Origin: an uncultured Clostridia bacterium
Lineage (GTDB): Bacteria > Bacillota > Clostridia > Christensenellales > Borkfalkiaceae
DNA: 38,378 bases
NCBI GenBank assembly: GCA_944375795.1
Contig: CALWAU010000022.1
Coordinates: 1-38,378, forward strand
Direction: 5' to 3'
Below, piece after piece: positions 6,221 to 15,458 of this stretch. The notes under the pieces are model-generated. The model saw nothing but the letters and a program-made list of their open reading frames with translations. It did not search any database and had not been told where the DNA came from. The translations under genes were made by a program, and so were the position numbers. Within the stretch, counting starts at the first letter, position 1; every line of letters starts with the position of its first letter.

Positions 6221-7228
6221 ATGATAGAGATACGCAATCTGTCCAAGACCTTCTCCTCCGAAAACGGGGAGACGGAGGTTTTGAAAAACATCTCCCTCAC
6301 CGTGCGGGACGGGGAAATTTACGGCATCATCGGGGCGAGCGGCGCGGGCAAATCCACTCTCGTGCGCTGCCTGAACATGCTGGAACGCCCCACCGCGGGC
6401 GCCGTGTTCATCGACGGCGAGGACGTCGGTGCGCTGCGGGGCGCTGCGCTGCGCCTGGCGAGAAAAAAGGCCGCGATGATCTTTCAGGACTTCAACCTGC
6501 TGATGCAGCGCACCTGTCTGAAAAACGTCTGTCTGCCGCTGGAACTTTCGGGCGTCGGCAGGGCGGAAGCAAAGAAGCGGGCGGCCGAGCTTCTGGACAG
6601 GGTAGGGCTGGCGGACAAAGCGGACGCCTATCCCGCGCGGCTCTCGGGCGGACAGCGCCAGCGGGTGGCCATCGCCCGCGCCCTCGCCTGCGACCCCAAA
6701 ATCCTCCTCTGCGACGAGCCGACCAGCGCCCTCGACCCGCAGACCGCGAAAGCTATACTCAAACTCATCCGCGACATCAACCGCTCGACGGGAATCACCG
6801 TCGTGATGATCACCCACCAGATGAGCGCCGCGGAGGAAATCTGCGACCGCGTCGCCATTCTCGACGGCGGCGCCGTGGCGGAGGAAGGAAGCGTGGACGA
6901 AGTATTTTCCCGTCCCCGTTCCGCGGCGGCGAAAAAGCTGGTCTTTCCCGAGCTGTCGGAAAGCGGGGGAGAAAGCGGGACAAAGGGCAGCCTGATACGC
7001 GCGGTCTTTCACGGCGCTTCGGCGACGGATTCGCCGCTCATCGCTACCCTGGCCATGGAAAAACACATTGCCGTCAGCATTCTTTCCGCCTCCGTGCGGA
7101 ACATCGGCGACAAGGTGTACGGCAATATGCTGCTCTCCGTTCCCGACCGGGAGAGCGCGGAAGAAACCTTACGATACCTGCGGAGCGTCCCCGACGTATC
7201 CGCGGAGGAGGTGACGGACAATGTTTAA
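6221..7228 (+). CDS. metN: Methionine ABC transporter ATP-binding protein MetN
   Basis: ATPase of the methionine importer (335 residues). Walker A GASGAGKST is at residues 38-46, a Q-loop in MIFQDFNLL, signature LSGGQRQRV from 141, Walker B ILLCDEP from 161, and the switch His in MITHQ. The C-terminal roughly 75 residues (GSLIRAVFHGASATDSPLI onward) form the NIL regulatory domain that binds methionine in MetN and causes trans-inhibition. Length and domain order are normal, in contrast to the permuted MetQ upstream. It overlaps metI by 8 nt. Confidence 0.96.
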   Translation: MIEIRNLSKTFSSENGETEVLKNISLTVRDGEIYGIIGASGAGKSTLVRCLNMLERPTAGAVFIDGEDVGALRGAALRLARKKAAMIFQDFNLLMQRTCLKNVCLPLELSGVGRAEAKKRAAELLDRVGLADKADAYPARLSGGQRQRVAIARALACDPKILLCDEPTSALDPQTAKAILKLIRDINRSTGITVVMITHQMSAAEEICDRVAILDGGAVAEEGSVDEVFSRPRSAAAKKLVFPELSESGGESGTKGSLIRAVFHGASATDSPLIATLAMEKHIAVSILSASVRNIGDKVYGNMLLSVPDRESAEETLRYLRSVPDVSAEEVTDNV

Positions 7229-7982
7229 TCTTCTTGCCCCGGGCAATCTCTTTTCGGCGGAAGCCTGGGCGGACGCATGGGAAATCGTCCTTTCCGAATT
7301 TCCCGCCGCCATATGGGACACCCTGTGGGTGACCTTCCTTTCCACCCTGTTCGCCTTTGTCATCGGGCTGCCGCTCGGCATTCTGCTCGCCTGCGGGGAC
7401 AGGGACGGGATCATCCCCCTGCCCCGGTGGCTGAAAGCGCTGCTCGGCTTCCTCATCAACATTCTCCGCTCCGTGCCCTTCACCATTCTGATGATCGTCG
7501 TGCTCCCCCTCTCGCGGGCGATCGTGGGCACCACGGTAGGGACGACGGCAAGCGTCGTTCCCCTCGTCGTCGCCGCCTTTCCCTTCGTCGCGCGCGTCGT
7601 CGAAAGCAGCGTGCGGGAGGTCAACCCCAACCTCGTGGAGGCGGCCGAAAGCATGGGCGCCACTCCCTTCCAGATCGTCGTGAAGGTACTGATTCCCGAA
7701 AGCGTCCCCTCGCTGATCTCCAACGTCGCGCTCACCCTCACCAACGTCCTCGGATACACGGCGATGAGCGGCGCCATCGGCGGCGACGGTTTGGGGCGCA
7801 TCGCCTACAATTACGGCTACATCCGCTACCAGAGCCCCGTGCTCCTGCTCTCCGTACTCCTGCTCATTCTGCTCGTGCAGGTCATTCAAAGCCTGGGCAG
7901 CTTTTTATCCGCCCGCTTCGACCGACGCCTGAAGAGGCCCGTCGGCGGGAGACGTAAAAAACGCGCGGCCGCCGGAGAATGA
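7221..7982 (+). CDS. metI: Methionine ABC transporter permease MetI
   Basis: Membrane subunit of the methionine importer (253 residues, slightly longer than the usual 215-230). It has about five membrane helices. The cytoplasmic coupling loop is EAAESMGATPFQIVVKVLIPE, with the conserved EAA...G pattern of binding-protein-dependent permeases. The conserved stretches ILRSVPFTILMI and YTAMSGAIGGDGLGRIAYNYGY are typical of MetI. The C-terminus carries a basic extension of about 20 residues. It is the last gene of the operon, and the stop is followed by a hairpin terminator at 8015-8051. Confidence 0.95.
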   Translation: MFNLLAPGNLFSAEAWADAWEIVLSEFPAAIWDTLWVTFLSTLFAFVIGLPLGILLACGDRDGIIPLPRWLKALLGFLINILRSVPFTILMIVVLPLSRAIVGTTVGTTASVVPLVVAAFPFVARVVESSVREVNPNLVEAAESMGATPFQIVVKVLIPESVPSLISNVALTLTNVLGYTAMSGAIGGDGLGRIAYNYGYIRYQSPVLLLSVLLLILLVQVIQSLGSFLSARFDRRLKRPVGGRRKKRAAAGE

Positions 7983-8014
7983 TCCCGCGCGAGAGAGCCG
8001 CACAAAAAATACGG

Positions 8015-8051
8015 CCGAAGGCCCCGTCGGAAATTCCGGCGGGGCCTTCGG
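8015..8051. terminator. Hairpin between convergent metI and ABC exporter
   Basis: CCGAAGGCCCCG (8015-8026) pairs with CGGGGCCTTCGG (8040-8051), 12 bp. On the minus strand the hairpin is followed by TATTTTTTG, a good T-run for the exporter operon. On the plus strand only TGTTTCG follows, so it is probably weaker for met. Confidence 0.85.
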
Positions 8052-8079
8052 TGTTTCGCTGCGTCCGAACTCCGGGCGC

Positions 8080-9843
8080 TCATTCAAACTGACTGTTATA
8101 CAGCCGATAATAAAACCCGCGCGCGGCGAGCAGCTGCTCGTGCGTGCCCTGCTCCACGATCCGCCCCGCGTCCATCGCGAGGATGACGTCCGCCGTCCGG
8201 ACGGTGGACAGCCTGTGCGCCACGACGAAGGAGGTACGCCCCTCCGTCAGATGCGCAAAAGCGTCCCCTATTTTCAGCTCCGTGCGGGTATCTATCGAGG
8301 AGGTCGCCTCGTCGAGAATGAGCATGGGCGGCAGACAGAGCATGATACGGGCGATACACAGCAGCTGGCGCTGCCCCTGGGACAGGCTGCCGCCCTCCTC
8401 GCCGAGCGGCGTATCGTATCCCTGCGGCAGCCGCCGGATAAATCCGTCCGCGTGCGAAGCCCTGGCCGCGGCGATCACCTCTTCGTCGGAGGCGTCCGGC
8501 CTGCCCATGCGGATATTCTCCTTCACCGTGCCGCTCTTCAGCCAGGTCTCCTGCAACACCATTCCGTAATTGGAGCGCAGCGATTTTCGGGTCACTTCCC
8601 GCACGTCCCTGCCGTCCACGCGCACGGCGCCGCCCGTCACGTCGTAAAAGCGCATCAGGAGATTGATGAGGGTGGTTTTGCCGCAGCCCGTCGGGCCCAC
8701 GATGGCCACCTTCTGCCCCGGATGCACGTCGAGGGAGAAATTTTCGATGAGCTTCTGTCCGGGCGTATAGGAAAAATATACCCCGTCGAGGGATACGTTC
8801 CCCTCCGCCTCGCCGAGTTCCTCCGCGCCCGCGTCGGAGCTCTCCTCCCTTTCCCCGAGCAGCTCGAAAATGCGCGCCGCGCAGGCGAGCGCGTTCTGCA
8901 ATTCGGTGACGACGCCGGAAATTTCGTTGAACGGCTTGGTGTATTGGTTGGCGTAGGACAAAAATATCGTGAGGTCGCCCACCGAAAAGGAAGCGCCCGA
9001 AGCGATGTACAGCGCGCCGATGAGCGCCACCAGCGCATACACGAGATTGTTTACGAAGCGGGTGGAGGGATTGGTGAGCGAGGAATAGAAAGTGGCGTCC
9101 AGCGAACTCTTTTCCAGACGGCGGTTGATTTCGTCGAATTTTTCCGCGTTTTCCGCCTCATGCGAAAACGCCTGCACCGTTTTGAGGTTGGCGATCATCT
9201 CCTCGGTAAAGGCGGTCTGCTCCCCCCGCGTCTCCGACTGCTTTTTGAAGAAGGAATAGGTGTGCGAAGAAATATATTTCGCGACAAACAGGGACAGGGG
9301 AGTGACGAACACGACCACGAGCGCGATCTGCCAGCTCGTGACGAACATGAACGCAAGCGTTCCCGCAATCGTCAGCACGCCGGAAAAGAACTGCGTGAAG
9401 CCCATCAGCAAGCCGTCCGAAAATTGTTCGGCGTCCGCGACGATGCGGCTTACGGTGTCCCCGTGCGCATGGGAATCGATATAGGAAAGGGGGAGCCGGG
9501 TGAGCTTTCCGAACGCGTCCTCGCGCAGGCGCTGCACCACTTCAAAGGCGATGCGGTTGTTGCAGACGCTCATCAGCCACTGCGCGACGGCAGTGATCGC
9601 CATGGAGACGCCGATTTTGACGAAAATGCCCCAAAGGGAGGAAAAATCCACCTTTCCCGCATCGACGATGCAGTCGATGCCGTCGCCCACGAGAATGGGC
9701 ACGTACAGCGTAAATCCGACGGTCACCGCCGCCAAAAGGAGGGTGGCCGCCAGGGACAGCGGGTATTTTCCCACATAGCGAAGCACTTTGCGCACCGTCC
9801 CTTTGGGAAGGCTCGCCCTTGCGGTATTCTTCTTTCCCTTCAT
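8080..9843 (-). CDS. ABC exporter half-transporter, catalytic partner
   Basis: Type IV (multidrug/lipid-type) ABC half-exporter of 587 residues. Six membrane helices occupy roughly residues 25-310; the nucleotide-binding domain follows with Walker A GPTGCGKT (383-390), signature LSQGQRQ, Walker B MLILDEATS with the catalytic Glu, and the switch motif VVAHRLSTV. It overlaps the upstream half-exporter by 4 nt. The upstream partner has Asp in place of the catalytic Glu, so the pair should form an asymmetric heterodimer like BmrCD or TM287/288, with this subunit carrying the consensus catalytic residue. The substrate cannot be told from sequence. Confidence 0.93.
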   Translation of the reverse strand: MKGKKNTARASLPKGTVRKVLRYVGKYPLSLAATLLLAAVTVGFTLYVPILVGDGIDCIVDAGKVDFSSLWGIFVKIGVSMAITAVAQWLMSVCNNRIAFEVVQRLREDAFGKLTRLPLSYIDSHAHGDTVSRIVADAEQFSDGLLMGFTQFFSGVLTIAGTLAFMFVTSWQIALVVVFVTPLSLFVAKYISSHTYSFFKKQSETRGEQTAFTEEMIANLKTVQAFSHEAENAEKFDEINRRLEKSSLDATFYSSLTNPSTRFVNNLVYALVALIGALYIASGASFSVGDLTIFLSYANQYTKPFNEISGVVTELQNALACAARIFELLGEREESSDAGAEELGEAEGNVSLDGVYFSYTPGQKLIENFSLDVHPGQKVAIVGPTGCGKTTLINLLMRFYDVTGGAVRVDGRDVREVTRKSLRSNYGMVLQETWLKSGTVKENIRMGRPDASDEEVIAAARASHADGFIRRLPQGYDTPLGEEGGSLSQGQRQLLCIARIMLCLPPMLILDEATSSIDTRTELKIGDAFAHLTEGRTSFVVAHRLSTVRTADVILAMDAGRIVEQGTHEQLLAARGFYYRLYNSQFE

Positions 9844-11618
9844 GAGGCCGCCTCCCCGTCTTCCGTCTTGTACTGCGAATCGTAAATTTCCCGATACACG
9901 GCGCAGTTTTCCAGCAGCTGCTCGTGCGTGCCGATGCCGACCGCCCTGCCCTCGTCGAGCACGACGATCTTATCCGCGCCGTGCATCGCCGAAGTGCGCT
10001 GGGAAACGACGAATACCGCGGGGTCGTAATCGAGCGATCTCAACGCCCGGCGGAGCGCCGCATCCGTCGCATAATCGAGGGCGGAGGCGGAATCGTCGAG
10101 AATGAGGATATCGGGACGGCGGACGAGCGCGCGCGCGATGGTGAGCCGCTGGCGCTGCCCGCCCGAGAAATTTCTGCCGCCCTGTTCGACGGCGGCGTCC
10201 AGCCCGCCCTTGCCTTCGATCACTTTGTCCGCCTGCGCGATGCGCGCGGCCTCCATCAGTTCCTCGTCCGTCGCGTCCGCCTTTCCCCAGCGCAGGTTTT
10301 CGCGAATGGTGCCCTTGAACAGCACCGCCTTCTGCGGGACGATGCCGATGCGGGCGCGCAGGGCCGCGGGATCGTAGGCGCGCACGTCCTTTCCCTCCAC
10401 CTTCACGCTCCCCTCCGTCACGTCGTAGAAATGGGGAAGGAGATTGACCAGCGTCGTCTTGCCCGAGCCCGTTCCGCCGATGACGCCCACCGTCTCTCCC
10501 TTCTTTACGGAAAAATCGATGTCCGTCAGCGCGTTTCCGCCGCCTCCGCGGTAGCGCATGCTCACCCCGTCGAAGCGGATAAACGCGTCGTCCTTTTCCG
10601 TCGTCTCAACCCTGTCCCCCTCCTTTCCCTCCGGGAACAATTCGAGAGAGGGCTGCATGGCCAGCACGTTTTCGATGCGACTGCCGCAAGCGGCGGCGCG
10701 GCTGACGGTGACGATGAGGTTGGCGAGCTTGATGAGCTCCACGAGGATCTGCGACATGAGATTATAGAGGGCGAGGACGTTGCCCTGGGAAATCGAACCC
10801 GAATCGACGCGGATCGCCCCCACATAAAGCAGAAGAATGACGGCCGCGTTGAGAATCGCATAGGTGAGCGGATTCATCAGGGCGCTGATTTTCCCCACAA
10901 ATTTCTGGCTTGCGGTATAAGCGCCGTTGCGCTCGGAAAAGAGGCGCCGCTCGTCCTCCTCCTTGCAGAAGGCGCGCAGCACCCGCGCGCCCGCGAGATT
11001 TTCCCGCGCGGAGAGGGTCACCTTGTCCAGCCGCGCCTGCGATTTTTTGTACAGGGGCATGCACACGAACATGATGACGAACACCGCGACGGACAAAAGC
11101 AAAATGACGCCCGCAAATATCCCCGCGGAGGGGACGTCTATCGTAAACGCCATGATCATCGCGCCGAACACGATGAAGGGGGAGCGCAAAAACAGGCGCA
11201 GCGCCATATTGATGCCTGATTGCAGCTGGTTGACATCCCCCGTCATGCGGGTGAGCATCGCGGCGGTGCCCAATCCGTCGAGGTCGGAATAGCTGAGCGA
11301 CTGAAGCTTTGCGAACAGGGCGCTCCGCACGCCCGCGGAAACGCCCGCGGCGGCCTTGGCGGCAAAATACTGCGCCGTCACGGCGCACACGAGGCCCACC
11401 AATCCGAACGCGACCAGCACCAGGCTCATGCGCACGATATAGCCCCGATCCGCGTCCGGATAAGTGAAATCCGCCGCGCGCTGTCCCAATCCCCTGTCGA
11501 CGATCAGCGAGACGATGACGGGAACCAGCAGCTCAAAGGTGGCCTCCAGGAGCTTGAACAGCGGCCCTAAGACGCTCTGCACCTTATAGGGGCCGAAATA
11601 AGACAACAGTTTTTTCAT
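9840..11618 (-). CDS. ABC exporter half-transporter, degenerate-site partner
   Basis: Half-exporter of 592 residues counted from ATG 11618, which has AGG five nt upstream; a GTG two codons earlier overlaps that site. Six membrane helices precede the nucleotide-binding domain with Walker A GGTGSGKT, signature FSGGQRQRL and Walker B ILILDDSASALD. Asp replaces the catalytic Glu and the switch His is Gln in VVSQRTSAM. Both changes mark the non-catalytic half of heterodimeric exporters. First gene of the two-gene exporter operon. Confidence 0.92.
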   Translation of the reverse strand: MKKLLSYFGPYKVQSVLGPLFKLLEATFELLVPVIVSLIVDRGLGQRAADFTYPDADRGYIVRMSLVLVAFGLVGLVCAVTAQYFAAKAAAGVSAGVRSALFAKLQSLSYSDLDGLGTAAMLTRMTGDVNQLQSGINMALRLFLRSPFIVFGAMIMAFTIDVPSAGIFAGVILLLSVAVFVIMFVCMPLYKKSQARLDKVTLSARENLAGARVLRAFCKEEDERRLFSERNGAYTASQKFVGKISALMNPLTYAILNAAVILLLYVGAIRVDSGSISQGNVLALYNLMSQILVELIKLANLIVTVSRAAACGSRIENVLAMQPSLELFPEGKEGDRVETTEKDDAFIRFDGVSMRYRGGGGNALTDIDFSVKKGETVGVIGGTGSGKTTLVNLLPHFYDVTEGSVKVEGKDVRAYDPAALRARIGIVPQKAVLFKGTIRENLRWGKADATDEELMEAARIAQADKVIEGKGGLDAAVEQGGRNFSGGQRQRLTIARALVRRPDILILDDSASALDYATDAALRRALRSLDYDPAVFVVSQRTSAMHGADKIVVLDEGRAVGIGTHEQLLENCAVYREIYDSQYKTEDGEAAS

Positions 11619-11634
11619 AATCACCTGTTAAATT

Positions 11635-11667
11635 CCCGCATACGGCGCGCGGCGCACGGTATGCGGG
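11635..11667 (-). other. Palindrome in the 5' region of the ABC exporter operon
   Basis: CCCGCATAC (11635-11643) and GTATGCGGG (11659-11667) form a perfect 9-bp inverted repeat around a 15-nt GC-only core, ending 16 nt before the exporter ATG. It has no T-run in either direction. It may be a protein-binding site or an RNA hairpin controlling translation. No clear promoter was found between it and the terminator at 11709. Confidence 0.4.
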
Positions 11668-11708
11668 CGTTTTTCCGATGTTCCGATGTTTCCGGGATTT
11701 TCCGAAAA

Positions 11709-11735
11709 GGGGGCCCGGAAGGCTCCGGGTCCCCC
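11709..11735 (-). terminator. Terminator after the acidic membrane protein gene
   Basis: On the minus strand GGGGGACCCGGA (11735-11724) pairs with TCCGGGCCCCC (11719-11709), apart from one unpaired A, followed by TTTTCGG. It separates the ispE region from the ABC exporter operon. Confidence 0.8.
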
Positions 11736-11766
11736 ATTTTCCCTGTCCCGCCGCGGGGGCGGAAGT

Positions 11767-12813
11767 TCATTCGGCAAAATGCTCGTACAGCTCCTTATAA
11801 GCGCGCAGCCGCAGAAGCCGTTCCCCCTCCTCCGTCGAGGAGAGGTCCTCGTTGGCGCGGTTGATCCGGCGCGCGTTGACGAAGCGGTTGGTAAAGACGC
11901 CGAAGGCGACGAAAGAGACCGCAAACAGCGCCGCACACGCGATCGTGAGATAGAGGAAAAGTCCGTCGTTGCGGGTCGTGATGAGATATCCGAACACGAT
12001 CGCCAGCACCAGGAACACCGCCGTCGGCAGGGCGGCGCCGATAAATTTCGCGCGCGCAGCCGCGATGCGTTTTTTCAGGACGGCGCGCCGCTTCTCCTGC
12101 TTGCCCAGCACTTCTTTTTCCAGCGGCCCCTCCTCCTCGGAAAGCTCCGCGAGGCGACGCGCGAACATCTCTTTATACCGCGCGCGGATGGCCTCCGTCG
12201 CGTCCTCGCCGAGGTCGTTTTCCAGGCTCTCGTAGCCCGTTTCGAGATATTCGTCCATGAGCGCGTCGGGATTGGCAAAATCGGAGGTCTTTGCCCGCCA
12301 ATAACCGACGGCCGCCTCCCAGGCGTTTTCTTCGAGCGGGAGCGCCTTCTCGAATTTCAGCTCGGCGGCCTTGAAGCTCCCCGAAAGGATAAGCTCCTCC
12401 CCCTCCTCGCAGAAACGCTTGTAATCCGCCTTGCGCTGCGCCTCCTCCTCTTCCTTTTTCTTTCGGAGCGCGATCGCCTCCTCGGGCGTGAGATTGACGA
12501 GGTCCTCGTCGTCCTCCTCCAGCTCGGGAAACTCAAAGGTGACCTCCTCCCCCTCGCCCTCCTCCTCGGCGGCGAGGTTCTCGAGGCTCTCCTCCAGATC
12601 CTCCTCCGGAATGTCCGTCACCAGAGATTCCTCCGTCTCTTCTTCCGCTCCGTCCGCCGTGAGCTCGAATCCCTCCGCGGCCTCCTCGTCCCGTCCGGAA
12701 GCTTCGGCACTTTCCTTTTCGGAAAGCTCGTCCGTCACGTCCACGTAACCGTCCTTGGTCTTTCTGAGCTTGATGCCCCTGCCGTATTCGTCGTCGATAA
12801 TCCGTTCTTCCAT
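11767..12813 (-). CDS. Acidic membrane protein of unknown function
   Basis: A 348-residue protein I do not recognise. Residues 1-110 are very acidic and low in complexity (runs such as EEDLEESLENLAAEEEGEGE), followed by a charged helical part with KKKEEEEAQRK. The middle (about 125-165) reads like a tetratricopeptide-type helical pair (GEELILSGSFKAAELKFEKA). Two membrane helices lie near 252-275 and 283-307, and a short charged tail follows. Start ATG 12813 has AAAGGAGA seven nt upstream. It lies 13 nt after ispE on the same strand, so they are probably co-transcribed. The N-terminus is likely cytoplasmic and disordered; function unknown. Confidence 0.8.
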   Translation of the reverse strand: MEERIIDDEYGRGIKLRKTKDGYVDVTDELSEKESAEASGRDEEAAEGFELTADGAEEETEESLVTDIPEEDLEESLENLAAEEEGEGEEVTFEFPELEEDDEDLVNLTPEEAIALRKKKEEEEAQRKADYKRFCEEGEELILSGSFKAAELKFEKALPLEENAWEAAVGYWRAKTSDFANPDALMDEYLETGYESLENDLGEDATEAIRARYKEMFARRLAELSEEEGPLEKEVLGKQEKRRAVLKKRIAAARAKFIGAALPTAVFLVLAIVFGYLITTRNDGLFLYLTIACAALFAVSFVAFGVFTNRFVNARRINRANEDLSSTEEGERLLRLRAYKELYEHFAE

Positions 12814-12826
12814 AAGCTTGTCTCCT

Positions 12827-13795
12827 TTATCGAAGCCCGTTTCGGGCCCCTTGCCCGCCGTCGGGAAATCCCGCCGCTTCTTTTTCTTCTTCGCTCAGTA
12901 CAAACGGGGAGCGCAACCCGCCGAAACTCCGCTTCTTTTTGGGCGGCGACGGCTCCGTCGTTTCCGCCGCGTACGCGCGGAATTTCCCGCGATAGCGGCT
13001 CTTTGCCCATTCGCACAGCTCCGCCGTCGGAAACAGCGCCGCCACGCAGCTGCCCGAACCCGTCATCGTCACCCCGAGCGGCGAAAAGCTCTGCGCCTCC
13101 GCATACGCCGTCCCCACGTCCGCATTCAGCCGAAGCGCGGCGGGATACAGTGCGTTCGTCAAATACCTGCCCATGTCCTCCATGTCGCCGCGCAAAAAAG
13201 CGTCGATACAATTTTGCGTCACCGCGCCGCGGGAAGGGGCCCTGTCGTACTCCCGGTAGCATTCCGCGGAGGAGACGGAGGAAGGGGGACAGAGGAGCAG
13301 AAAGTGCAGCTTTTCCCCCGAAGGGACGGGCGTGAGCTTCTCCCCCCTGCCGCGCATCCGGCAAAATCCGCCGCGCAGCATATAGCGGGTATCGCTGCCC
13401 AGGGAGTCGGCCAGTTCGCCGAGCGCCTCTCCGTCCGCCCCGTACAGCGCCGCCATGCCCGAGAGCACGCCCGCCGCGTCCGCGGAGGACCCTCCCAGCC
13501 CCGCGCCCATCGGGATATTTTTGTACACGGTGACGTCGGCCCCACCGCTGCCGAACCGCTTCACGAACGCCTCGCCCGCCCGCAGCGCGTTGTTGCGCTC
13601 CGGGGGAATGGACTCGCTGCCCATTCCGTGCATCTCCACGGAAACGAGCTTGTCCTTCCGCGCCCGCACGACCACGAGGTCGAAAAGGGACAGACTCGCG
13701 ACGAAGGAATCGATGAGATGATACCCTCCCGCGGTGCCCGTGACGTCGAGCGTCAGATTGATTTTCGCGTAAGATTTGACTTTGACGGTGTTCAT
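12827..13795 (-). CDS. ispE: 4-diphosphocytidyl-2-C-methyl-D-erythritol kinase IspE
   Basis: GHMP kinase that phosphorylates CDP-methylerythritol in the non-mevalonate isoprenoid pathway. It has the N-terminal SYAKINLTLDV with the conserved Lys, the GHMP ATP loop PMGAGLGGSSADAAG at residues 95-109, the Asp in GSDTRYM (usually GADVPF) and MTGSGSCVAALF near the end of the fold. The ATG at 13795 is preferred over an upstream in-frame TTG. The protein has 322 residues, about 30 more than typical, because of a C-terminal tail rich in Lys, Pro and Glu. In Bacillus ispE also lies close to veg. Confidence 0.93.
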   Translation of the reverse strand: MNTVKVKSYAKINLTLDVTGTAGGYHLIDSFVASLSLFDLVVVRARKDKLVSVEMHGMGSESIPPERNNALRAGEAFVKRFGSGGADVTVYKNIPMGAGLGGSSADAAGVLSGMAALYGADGEALGELADSLGSDTRYMLRGGFCRMRGRGEKLTPVPSGEKLHFLLLCPPSSVSSAECYREYDRAPSRGAVTQNCIDAFLRGDMEDMGRYLTNALYPAALRLNADVGTAYAEAQSFSPLGVTMTGSGSCVAALFPTAELCEWAKSRYRGKFRAYAAETTEPSPPKKKRSFGGLRSPFVLSEEEKEAAGFPDGGQGARNGLR

Positions 13796-13933
13796 CGGCA
13801 AAAAATTCCGTTTCGGCGGCGGAGAAATTCCCCGCCGCCGAAAATTTCCGATTCTATTGTACCATATTCTTCCCCAAATTTCAAGACTTTACGGGGTTTT
13901 GCGAAAGATTTTCTCAAATTTATCGCGCGCGGC

Positions 13934-15424
13934 TCAGCACTTGCGCCGCCAGACGAAAATGCGCTCCCCCTCTCCCACGGGAAATTTCAGCTCGGGATTG
14001 CTCTTTTCCACCTCCTCGGGCGGACGGCGGAGCTGTTTGGCGATCTCCCAAAGCCCGTCTCCCGCGCGCGGGATGAAAATGGATACGGCGCAGTCGTTTT
14101 CTTTATACGCCTCCCCTTCCTCCGTCTCGGAAATGTATTCCGCAGAGACCTCGCGGTACAGGCGCAGGGTGACTTTCAGCGTCGCCTCCGCTTCCGCCTC
14201 TCCCTCGCGGCGCTGGCGAACGCCCAGCCCGCACACGACGGCGTCCGCCTCCGCGATGCAGTCGGCGTCATATTTGACGGGAAAGAGGAAGGGCAGGGAA
14301 AGCTCCGCGCTCCGATGGGCGCCGTCCGCGTCGCAGAGGATCACGTCGGCAAAAATCGCGCCCTCCGCCTCTCCGCCGTTTTCCCCTTGCCGGCAAACGA
14401 TGTCCGCCCTGGGCAGGACCGCCGCCTGCAGGGCCGTCGAGTAGTCGATGGTCTGCGAAAGGGAAGCCGTGCCGCTCACGCGCTCGGTAAAGCGGAGGAT
14501 ATCGACGAGATACCGCCCCGTTTTCCGCTCCTTTTTGCAAGTGAGCTCGCATTCGGGCGAAAACGCGTCCTCGCAGACGGGCAGTTCGTCGCGTATGTAC
14601 AATTCGCAGTCGGCGCCGAGGATAAATTCCGCGTCTATCCTGCACTTTCCCTTCTCCTCGTCCGTCCCCGCCGTAAGCACGGCCGATTTGACGCGCACCT
14701 TCGCCGACGCGGAAAATCCCGGCATCGATTCGTCGCAGGGGATTTCCAGGCGGAAGGGCACCAGCCGCTCGTACGAGCAGAGGGAGGAATCGCTTTTCAG
14801 CGCGCAGATGTTCAGGCTGATTTCCCCCGAGACGACGATCTGGCCCGCCTCGGCGGTCACGTAGCCGACGTTGATGGTTTCGCTGTGCATCAGGATATCG
14901 CCGATGTAATCGGTCTCGAACTCGTCGTCCGTCTCCGCCTCGCCCGAAGCGCACACCGTCTTTACGATCGGCTGCTGATTCTTTTTGGCGACGATCCCCT
15001 CGCCGCCCGAGAGATATTCCGCCTGCACCGAACCGTACACCGAAATATCCGCCCCGACGATGACCGAAACGTACAATCCCGAGCCCTCCCGGCGATAGGA
15101 GACGTTATCCGTCCTGAAATCCGCCCTCGCAAAACAGGCGGGCGTCACCGCGGGGTCCTCCGCATGGTGGGAAAACTCCGCGCCCCGCTCCGCGCGGCAG
15201 ACGTTTCTTTCCGCGTCCTCATAGACGATGTTCAGGAAAAGCTTTCCGTTGTAGCGCACTTCGCCGTCCGCGCAGACGCATTCGGCGGGGACGGCCTTGG
15301 CGTAGATGGCAAGCACGCCGGCGATCTCCCCGCCGGGCAGGCGGCATTCCACGATGGATTGACTGCCCGTCTTGCACAGCTGCGTCGTATAGCGATAAGT
15401 TTCAAAATGCGGTTTGATTGACAT
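13934..15424 (-). CDS. sipL: SPOCS (DUF3794) and LysM protein, SipL-like
   Basis: Spore-coat morphogenetic protein type (496 residues from ATG 15424, with GGGG seven to ten nt upstream). Repeated SPOCS/DUF3794 modules can be followed through the chain (for example VRYNGKLFLNIVYED near residue 60, VSGEISLNICALKSD mid-chain, and RIDAEFILGADCELYIRDE). A C-terminal LysM domain occupies about the last 50 residues (FIPRAGDGLWEIAKQL to GERIFVW). In C. difficile SipL has this architecture and binds SpoIVA through LysM during coat assembly. Placement between veg and ispE, and a sigma-E-like promoter upstream, support a sporulation role. The symbol is by analogy. Confidence 0.82.
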   Translation of the reverse strand: MSIKPHFETYRYTTQLCKTGSQSIVECRLPGGEIAGVLAIYAKAVPAECVCADGEVRYNGKLFLNIVYEDAERNVCRAERGAEFSHHAEDPAVTPACFARADFRTDNVSYRREGSGLYVSVIVGADISVYGSVQAEYLSGGEGIVAKKNQQPIVKTVCASGEAETDDEFETDYIGDILMHSETINVGYVTAEAGQIVVSGEISLNICALKSDSSLCSYERLVPFRLEIPCDESMPGFSASAKVRVKSAVLTAGTDEEKGKCRIDAEFILGADCELYIRDELPVCEDAFSPECELTCKKERKTGRYLVDILRFTERVSGTASLSQTIDYSTALQAAVLPRADIVCRQGENGGEAEGAIFADVILCDADGAHRSAELSLPFLFPVKYDADCIAEADAVVCGLGVRQRREGEAEAEATLKVTLRLYREVSAEYISETEEGEAYKENDCAVSIFIPRAGDGLWEIAKQLRRPPEEVEKSNPELKFPVGEGERIFVWRRKC

Positions 15425-15458
15425 TGTTTTTACCCCGTTTGATTTCTGTTGCCTTATC

